This document shows positions 56,760 through 64,000 of a DNA stretch of 64,000 nucleotides, piece after piece; within the stretch, counting starts at the first letter, position 1, and each line of letters starts with the position of its first letter. The notes beneath the pieces were generated by a model. It was not told the origin of the DNA and made no database searches. It saw nothing but the letters and a program-made list of their open reading frames with translations. Position numbers and translations under genes: made by a program. This DNA comes from Westerdykella aurantiaca (taxonomy: Eukaryota; Ascomycota; Dothideomycetes; Pleosporales; Sporormiaceae), in NCBI GenBank assembly GCA_030412805.1, contig JASJFJ010000001.1:3722501-3786500 (forward strand), written 5' to 3'.

Positions 56760-57308
56760 GAGACTTTGGTCAAGGAGAAAGGGGGTATCGGCATTGTAAC
56801 AAGGTCGGAGAATGGAGCACCGGAGGGTCCTTGTAAACAATATTTGTATCAGTAATGCTCGGATTCGTTGGGGTTTTCAGCGAGCATGATTATGCCATGA
56901 GCAGCGAGCGAAAATCACACCTTAGATTATGGTTCCTTTGTGGATATTAAAAGCCTTTACAGTTGTCATTTGCCCAGATTCTCCAGGAACTGCGTGTTGT
57001 GAGATGTTACGCGGTGAACTACCTATGCATATACAGGCTGCTGCCCTGGTGGTCGTCTCGAGAAACAACTCGACATACTGTCTGTCTCACGCACGCCCTC
57101 ATGTGTAGCAATTACTGAGTACCACTTCCATTGGATCAGGGCGTATCCTGCGTATATTTTTGGTCATCCTTCGGATCGTCCCCATCTTTCGACCGTCAAT
57201 CGCGAAGCATATATATCAGCACCCGAAATGGTACCAGAACGACCACAGTGATGGACCTCAACCATCGTGCAGGGGTTCGAGTGCTCAGCGCCTGGCTATT
57301 GATCCGAG
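56760..57308. other. Intergenic: stomatin-like and secreted-protein 3' ends
   Basis: Convergent tails; nothing recognised. Confidence 0.55.
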
Positions 57309-57821
57309 CTAAACCTGGATTGAGGGACACCAGTAGTCCGCCGTGCAGGTATATTGCTGAAGTCCTAAATCACTTCGTACAGTGAACGTACTCTCTCCAT
57401 CCTTGAAACACACAAAGTCTTCCGCAGCCAACTTCGCCGCCCCAGCAATCTGACCCTTTTGCAATTTATTCGCACCGGCATCAATATTACTAGCGAAGTC
57501 ACCTGTCCGACCGAGCTTCGCGACTCGCTGAATTCCTTCCCATGGCGCAGCTGGATCGCTGACAGTGGAAATCTGAGTGGGATTGGTGTTGCGGCTTGAT
57601 TCGATGGGGCCGTTTGCGTAGTATGCGACGGCTGTGTACGAGGAAGCTCTTTGACGGGGACAGATGATGATGAGTGGGCAGTCTGGGATGCTGCTTTTTC
57701 TTGTGCAGGTAACGAGGTACAGGTTGTGTTTGGATCCTAGAGTAATCGTGTCGACAGGCGCTGCTATGATCCGGGTAGAAACCACGGTGAGGACAATGGG
57801 GACTGCGTTCTGTAGTAACAT
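57309..57821 (-). CDS. Small secreted protein, unknown function
   Basis: Single exon, 170 residues from the first ATG; the frame continues upstream without another ATG, and AG|GTGAAC there could be an acceptor of an unseen 5' exon. Signal peptide: AVPIVLTVVSTRIIAAP. The mature part (YLVTCTRKSS, SYTAVAYYANGPIESS, DPAAPWEGIQRVAKLGRTGD, AAEDFVCFKDGESTFTVR, YTCTADYWCPS) has five cysteines and resembles a family of secreted ascomycete proteins that I know only by appearance. No enzyme motif is seen. An effector or wall role is possible but not shown. Confidence 0.72.
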   Translation of the reverse strand: MLLQNAVPIVLTVVSTRIIAAPVDTITLGSKHNLYLVTCTRKSSIPDCPLIIICPRQRASSYTAVAYYANGPIESSRNTNPTQISTVSDPAAPWEGIQRVAKLGRTGDFASNIDAGANKLQKGQIAGAAKLAAEDFVCFKDGESTFTVRSDLGLQQYTCTADYWCPSIQV

Positions 57822-58563
57822 GGTGAAGGACTTGGAAATGTTCACCTAGGTCGGAGTGAAGCTTCAGATTTATGTCCTCAAGTTCGTGCTGCTGGAATCC
57901 GAAAGGACGCCTTTTATCCGCCTGTTCAACGGGTAGGTTCCGATTCGACGAGGGATGCTGTTGAGACGTACGCATGCTCATTTATTAGCTGGTGTAATAT
58001 ATGCATACATGAGCTGCGTGTCATACCACACAGGCCTGGGTAAATGGGCATTTGGCAGCAACACGAGTATGTGGTTTGCGTGTATATATTGCATGCGGAG
58101 TCGATCCTTCCTATATTAAGCAGGTAATCCCCCATCAAAAAACTACATCCTTTCGTCCCATTGCGCAAAGTTGCTGTTGATCCCACTCTCATGTATGATT
58201 GAACGGAACTTCTATTTCGCGCAAGTAATTGAATCTTGTCAACTCGGCATACCGGGAGGCCTTGAGGAATCAAAGGCTGCAATCAAAACCGGGGATCCGT
58301 TCTCGAAATCAAGGTCTGCTTGCTGACGTTCTTCGGAATTTAAATGCCGACGACGAAGCCGGCAAGTTCTATACAAGGTTGGAACTAAAGAATAGACAGC
58401 ATTGCCTTATGAAATATTGCTCTAACTTTCTTTTTGGTGCCTGATTGTTATTACTGTGTTGCTGGTTGCTCGGTTATCTATGTTCGTGAGGTTTGGAACG
58501 CGGACGGAGTGGTCGATCATCGAATTTATTCGCATGTGCGAAAGAATGTAAACGTCAACTCTT
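57822..58563. other. Intergenic: secreted-protein promoter and ceramidase 3' side
   Basis: About 0.7 kb. A minus-strand frame at 57926-58282 has no domain. Nothing supported. Confidence 0.5.
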
Positions 58564-59664
58564 TCACTCCGCTTTCTTGTCCGAAGCCTGGGGCAGATTG
58601 CTCTTTCTGACGACTTCGGGCAAGGAAGTGAAGAGGGACGGCCACAGGAGGACCACATCGTCTTGCTCGCCTTTCAAAGCCCATCTTACCCAAGTAAGCC
58701 ACACAAGATTGTAGTAGGCTGAGAGGGCCGTGAATATGTGCCTGGCTCGCAATGTCAGCCTTCATGCTGTATGGAGTTGTTGATGGGGGCAACCCACCAC
58801 CAGCCGTGGCCCTCGAGAAGGATGCCCCACGGCAGCCCAATCTCACGTCTCCAGCGTCGCAGATGCGAGCAAAAGATATTATCCAGATTCCAAATGAGAA
58901 AGCCAAGTCCAACCGAGGCAAACCCGGAAAGGCACAACGTCCACATCGTCTTCAAGATCTGAACGTCTCGTTGATCTACACGTAGCTGCTCCTTTGCGGA
59001 AAGTGCAGGGTTTTTCGACCTCCGGGATGGTCTTAAAAGAGTTTCCATATCGTACACACCTTTTGCGACGACCGTGATTGCTAGCAGCGCAAATGCGTTT
59101 TGATGGAAAACCGGATCCTTCAGATAATGGTAGTAGACGGTGACGGAAGCCCCAACAACAGTTATAAATGCAAGGATCGAATATTGAGCCACTAGTTTCC
59201 TGCCATAAGAGAATGTGGCAAAGAAAGTAGTGCATGTGAGGTATATCATAGAAAGTTCGTCGCAAAGTTGCATCCAGTCTAAAAGCCAAGTCAACCCGAT
59301 ATTCATCCTGAGTCACGGAATAACGTAACGCTCACAGTTCAGAGTAGTGTGGAAAAAGAAGCTTCCTGCACCAATAAATAGCATGTTGATGAAGGCAACA
59401 CAGCAAGCAGTGTCGTGCCCATTTTGAAGACAATTCCGAATACCCTTCACAGCGAGATAGATGAAGTAGACATTGGTCAAGGTGTTGATAATTTCCGCAG
59501 AATAGTACGTGGCATAGTAGTCCTATATATGGTCAGTGATTGCACCCCTCCATTGGATTCCCCAGTCGTCATACTTCTTCACACCAGTTCAGTGTTGCGG
59601 TCACGGGGCTCCAGTAACCTTCCCCAGCCTCAGGGTATGGAAAGGATGGTAATGTGAACTTCAT
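58564..59664 (-). CDS. YPC1: Alkaline ceramidase (YPC1/YDC1 family)
   Basis: Splits (phyto- or dihydro-)ceramide to sphingoid base and fatty acid in the ER/Golgi membrane. Four exons (59664-59575, 59522-59336, 59278-58798, 58741-58564) give 311 residues with about seven hydrophobic helices. Family marks: WCEEDY (27-32), AEIINTLTNVYFIYLA, SFFFHTTLNYWMQLCDELS, and GHGWWH (249-254). H88, D99, H250 and H254 match the Zn-binding and catalytic residues known from human ACER3. The third intron donor lies inside the GHGWWH codons, and only the GTGGGT site gives the family sequence. YPC1 versus YDC1 cannot be decided by eye; the symbol is for the family. Confidence 0.93.
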
Positions 59665-60831
59665 TCTCTGTATTATGAAAGATTAAAGCAAATACAAGCA
59701 TAAGTGGATGGTAGAAGAATCGTCTTAGGGACGTATACGTAACATGGGCAATGCAGATGTATCGCTGGCCTCGGAGGGTGTGCCTTGCATGTGAGGGAAG
59801 GTTCGGTGCGCTTACTGGATATGTACTAGCGTTGTCGTCAGCAACCCAAAAGGCTTTAAGCTTATTCCGACATCCCTCTCCCATCTGACTCTTCATCATC
59901 ATCAATGTCAACCGTTGGCCCATGAACGTTATGGAACGATCAATTAAGGGAAGAAACACAATGTTCTTAATCTGTCGAAAGGCGAAGGCTTGCGATTGCG
60001 ATTTCGAGCACCCGGGACAAGGCTGTATCTCGCATAGCGGACCGCCTACCTGTAGCTATTGGTAACTTATGGTGAAGTCAATCCTCTTACGCTTTCCATT
60101 ATAATGTTCAACGCTTTGTGGAACCTGTACTTATCGAATATTTGTGGCTTCGCCTTCTGGCGGTCTGCGCAATTCGCGCCTTAAAGAAAACCTAGGTATG
60201 TGCTGGAAATGCCAGCCGTGACTGTTGACGATCTATTTCCCAGATACCTCCGGACCGGAGTCATTCTCATGTCGCGGAGCGAGTTCAAGGGCAAAGTCTG
60301 TATACGGATATATTTCGGACAACTTCATCCAATCTGCGATAATTCATGCATTGGATCCTCCCCTAGGATAGGCTCAGTTACTAGCCAAAGTGTTCATCCT
60401 AAGGCACGCACCTAGAACGTTACTACCCCTGAGTAGTAAGATCGGACGGACCGACTGAACTGGTCCCTATATTGCGCAGGGGTATTGGGGTTGCTCACGT
60501 TTGAAGTGTCCGTAAAACCAGGGACTGCTACAACGCCAAGACTCCCGGAAATTCTGCGCCTATCGATGACCCTGGCGAAGAATCCTGTCGTAATTTCAGC
60601 CCGTATCTTGAAGTCCGGCGTTTTAAGAACATGATACAGTCCGGGAACGAGCGTAGGGAACTGGCTGACTTGATGATACTCCCTGGTACCTTAGCTCTGA
60701 CTGCACAGTGCTTTTCTCCAGCGATATATATGGGGTTGTGATATCCTCTGTTCGAAAGATGTACATATAATATCACAGGCATTTCTAGTCGACCTTCTTC
60801 CCAGCACTGGACGTGTGCGCCGCTTGGAAAA
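59665..60831. other. Gene-poor divergent region
   Basis: About 1.2 kb between the ceramidase and the next plus-strand gene. Frames are short and without domain; no tRNA-like B box or repeat seen. Confidence 0.5.
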
Positions 60832-62405
60832 ATGTTGACGCAGCTGCTGTTTTTGCTCGTCGCGTCGTTCCATACTGACAGCGTCTTTTGTACCGAGCTA
60901 TTGCCCCTTCGTCCCGATGGCACCAGGAAGAATCACAGGCGGCAAGACATAGGGGGATTAGATCTCAAGGCACAGGAAAGCTTCATTTGGGGCAGTCCTG
61001 GTAAGCGTCAAATTGGTGACAATGATCACAACTGATGTCGGTGAAGACGCACGTAGTGCAGTGGCAAACCTTACGGTATACATGCCCGGAGAAACAGAGA
61101 ATATCTTGTCGATGGAGACCTTTGACGGGATGCTCCTGGGTGTCCATTGCGGCGCAGACCAGATTTCTATGACATTCTCGGATGACGACACTTTCGCTTA
61201 CGCCCAACGAGTTTGGGACTGGGTCAATGGAGCCGAGAACAACAGTTTTGTGATGATTGCTGGTGTTGGCAACTGCGGAAACAATACTCGTCGTATACCA
61301 TATGTTGTTTCGACAATTGCTTATGATGAACAAGCGAACGAGGCGACACTGGCCGTGACACGTACAACCTGGGGGGAATTCGCACACAGTTACGATCTCA
61401 CAGTCGGGCAACTCTCGCAGACTCCCGTGCTCGATTCCATCCGGTCTCGTGATATTGGAAAGACGGCTTCTATCGATTTCGCACACACGTTCCCATTCAG
61501 CCTCGCCATTGGTGCTCAGGGACTCGAAGCGAGGTTGACATGTGCGAACTGCAGCTCAACAGGCTCGTTCGATATGGAGTTCAAAGTCTCACAAAGGTTT
61601 CTTATCCCCACAGGTGCAAGCATAAAACTTAGACCAAAGGGCGTTTCCGCGATCGCACAAATCAAGCTCTCTGGCAGCGGAAAATTGACAGACGCGCTTA
61701 CCAAAGAGTTCAAGATCGTCGAAATCCCCATCAGCGGAATCTCAGTACCGGGCGTCCTCGACCTGGGGCCTTTCCTGACAGTGAGCGTCGGTGCTGAATT
61801 ATCAGCCATGTCCCTGAGTGCCGGGATACAGAGCGGCGCGACAGCGGCCCTGGACGACGCGGCCATACTCGAGGTTGATCTACTGAATCCAGAGGAGAAC
61901 CAGTTTTCTGGATGGGACCCTCAAGTCAAATTTGTGGACGTTAAAGTTGACGCTTCCATTTCCGGAGGCGTGGCGGTGTTCTTGAAGCCGGCGATTGAAT
62001 TGCAAGCTGAGGCCTTGGGCCAAGGTTTCGCCATCGGAGTGAACATGAAAATACCGAACATAAACGCGAAACTGGAGGCAATTACCTGTGAGTTGTCGTC
62101 TATCAACAGTGACAAACGTCTGCTGAACTATTCCAGCGCCGCAAGGTGCTTGTCCAGCTGCAGCTCTCCCTCAGGGAGTTAAAAATGCACAAGCGGGTGT
62201 CAAGATCAGTACCAACATTGGCGGGTCTCTGAATTTTGCCGCGAAGAAAACCTCGGACAGTGACCCCCTGTTCACCGTTCAGCTCGCCGTAAGATACAAT
62301 TCAGTTTGGTTGTATTGGAGTCCAGAAGATACTAACATAGAATAGGCACTGGATACGCCCCTTGCCCAAAGGTGTTTTCCGTTTGGCAAGCCCGTCGCGG
62401 CGTGA
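60832..62405 (+). CDS. Secreted modular protein, DUF7029/DUF7223-like, unknown function
   Basis: Four exons (60832-61000, 61047-62087, 62158-62288, 62346-62405) give 466 residues. A signal peptide (MLTQLLFLLVASFHTDSVFC) and a basic, possibly Kex2-cut stretch (RKNHRRQD) lead to a beta-rich N-terminal module with NLTVYMPGETENILSMETFD, MTFSDDDTFAYAQRVWDWVN and FVMIAGVGNCGNN. A second module follows (IDFAHTFPFSLAIGAQGLEA, LTCANCSSTGSFDMEFKV, VPGVLDLGPFLTVSVGAEL, VSGG-like repeats), ending in ALDTPLAQRCFPFGKPVAA. This layout is common in fungal extracellular proteins placed in DUF families; the domain names are from memory and should be confirmed. No enzymatic residues are evident. Confidence 0.75.
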
Positions 62406-62945
62406 ACTTGTTAATCAACCAGCACCAACACTGGCCTAATCTCATGCAATCCGAAATGGTTCGCAGCCTCCCGATGCAATAGTCGCCTATTCATCACTTC
62501 AAGCTCTCGTGTGGTTCGTCCCTGTAAGAACAGTAAACGACGGAGGATTCAGCTTTGGACGATTAATCATTAATGGTCTTGGATTACTGGAAGATCCGCG
62601 GACAGAGTGCCGAGAATGGCTGGGGCCAAGAGATGTCTACATCAGCTGTGAGATCTTGGTTCATTAATCGTCATACCACCAGACAAGATTTCGCTTGGCA
62701 GCTCACTCGAGCCTGCTGGTGGCATATGAAGAGAGACCCATCGATGCCCTTATATACGGGCGGGCAAACAGCCTTGGCATATGAATAATTTCATCTGGGT
62801 GGAAATTTCTTTAGTATCCCTCTGATACGTTTAAGAACATAGAAAGTAATGCTAAATGCGATAGATGCCGTATCCGATCCAACTATCACTGCAAACCAAG
62901 AGCCAGCAGTATGTGTGTGGAAGCTAAGCACGTGAAAGTTGAAAG
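62406..62945. other. Intergenic: tails of the secreted modular and F-box-like genes
   Basis: Convergent tails; a 71-codon plus-strand frame at 62573 has no domain. Nothing supported. Confidence 0.55.
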
Positions 62946-63974
62946 TCAAACCCCATAAGACACTGTGATGTCCAAATTCAAGACTCGACATGACCAGCCT
63001 GCCCACTGCAACTAGTTAGAGCCGAGGACCTTTAGACGGAACAGAATTCCGTTCTCAACATAGCGAATGCACTTACTCTAGCCTTGGCCCACACCACCAG
63101 TCTGTCACCAGCCTTTAACTCCTCGAGAAAGCCTTCCCCGCTTCCCGCCCCTTCGTCGCCCTTTGATCGATTGCTGAAACTGCTCCAGACCACCTCGTGA
63201 GTAAGCGGTGTTGCATCGGCGACTCTATTGCCCTGTAAATACCAGGCCCATTTGTCTTCATCATCTTGTGGATAGTGAGTTGCGGAAGCTGGCCGCTCGA
63301 TCGCTGTCCATCCGTTGCCACCATCTTCAAATTCCTGAACGTCATTGTGGAAAGGCTGTGAGCCGAAAATCGAGAGTCGGACCACGGGAGTCTGACTGGG
63401 AAGGGGTCGGGCTTGAAGCTCCTCTCTACGCAGGATGGAGGCCTCCAGCCACGAAGCCGTGTTGTAAGAACCTATGGGTTCGATTATCAGCTGATGATTC
63501 CTAACACTCTCGCATCCAGAGCCAGAGCAAGTACTTTCAACTCTAGTGTGCTGTCTAAGACGAGATAGACTCGGACCTACCAGGCGTGGCCTCGGACGCC
63601 CATCCTTGGTCATGTGAAGTGATATGAAACTCCACAGCTTTCACTTTTACTTTTTCTCCATGAAAGCTTTCGAGAACGCTTTCGGGGAGGACAGCGATAT
63701 CGAAACATCTCTTGCCAAAGGATGTTCCAGTCATCGCACACACTTCACATTCGCGGTCCATGGTAAACGTCCGAGTTGGCCAGTATTCCGCATAATCCAG
63801 GACATGCAGCACGAGCTCTGTAGGCAGCTTTGTTCGCAGCATTGCGCGCGCGACGTAGAGATCTGCACATGAAGGCCGGAAAGAGGACGATGACGGAACA
63901 GGCGCCATGGGCCTTTGGGTTGAGCTGCTGCGGCGCGAGGTTGAAAAACTCATGATGCGCGAGAGGTAGTCCAT
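62946..63974 (-). CDS. F-box-like hypothetical protein
   Basis: Three exons (63974-63581, 63540-63077, 63011-62946) give 307 residues. The N-terminus is Ser/Arg/Pro-rich; then LRTKLPTELVLHVLDYAEYW is a short F-box-like helix pair. The middle holds TVKAVEFHITSHDQGW-like and YNTASWLEASILRREELQ segments, and the C-terminal block (LKAGDRLVVWAKAR joined by the intron to LQWAGWSCRV) looks like a beta-sandwich edge seen in many fungal proteins of unknown role. If the F-box is real it would be a substrate adaptor of an SCF ubiquitin ligase. The gene could extend into sequence beyond 64000. Confidence 0.65.
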
Positions 63975-64000
63975 ATCACAGACTCTGCGGTTCGAAGATC

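Noticed and set aside
1..64000. CRISPR arrays, insertion sequences, tRNA or rRNA genes
   Set aside because: No spaced direct repeats, terminal inverted repeats with transposase, or tRNA B-box context were seen; the only clear tandem array is the PGK1 minisatellite. A tRNAscan and RepeatMasker run would settle this.

Overview
The window is nuclear DNA of a filamentous ascomycete (Pezizomycotina), most likely Dothideomycetes or Eurotiomycetes. The grounds are a compact layout of mostly single-copy genes, introns of about 45-70 bp with GTRNGY donors and CTRAC-type branch sites, a Zn2Cys6 factor, a CYP505 fusion P450, a CFEM-like GPI protein, and alternating strands without operons. I saw no rRNA, tRNA, intact transposon, CRISPR array or plasmid feature. 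Exon borders were joined by hand from splice signals and frame; nearly every model closes with a length divisible by three.

Positions 1-35,800 are a housekeeping block: ethanolamine kinase (cut by the left edge), vacuolar endopolyphosphatase PPN1, chromatin remodeller CHD1, ribosome-recycling ATPase RLI1, the IML2-type lipid-droplet/mitochondrial protein, proteasome subunit SEM1, phosphoglycerate kinase, an Mpv17/PMP22 membrane protein, TRAPPII subunit TRS65, splicing factor PRP40, a transcription factor with two kinds of zinc finger, an ER MpaB-like oxygenase, the Hsp90 co-chaperone SBA1, ESCRT-III VPS24 and a TTC1-like TPR protein. A perfect 4 x 26 bp minisatellite abuts the PGK1 stop codon.

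Positions 35,800-48,900 are more accessory: a HAD phosphatase, a CFEM-like GPI protein, a self-sufficient CYP505 P450-reductase, a secreted cysteine-rich protein with a bacterial-Cdh-like HIT-type domain, a pair of related orphan genes (the first apparently broken) and a Ser/Thr-rich GPI protein, separated by long empty stretches.

Positions 48,900-64,000 return to conserved genes: kynurenine formamidase BNA7, the MCT-1 homologue TMA20, co-chaperone SGT2, inner-membrane translocase subunit TIM54, a mitochondrial stomatin-like protein, a small secreted protein, alkaline ceramidase, a secreted modular protein of unknown function and an F-box-like protein. Several genes share processes (RLI1 and TMA20 in ribosome recycling and re-initiation; SBA1 and SGT2 as co-chaperones; TRS65, VPS24 and SGT2 in membrane traffic and targeting), but nothing shows that they form a co-regulated cluster. 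I did not find a clearly new multi-gene system; the best leads are the secreted Cdh-like protein, the orphan pair, the PGK1 minisatellite and the BED plus Zn2Cys6 factor.
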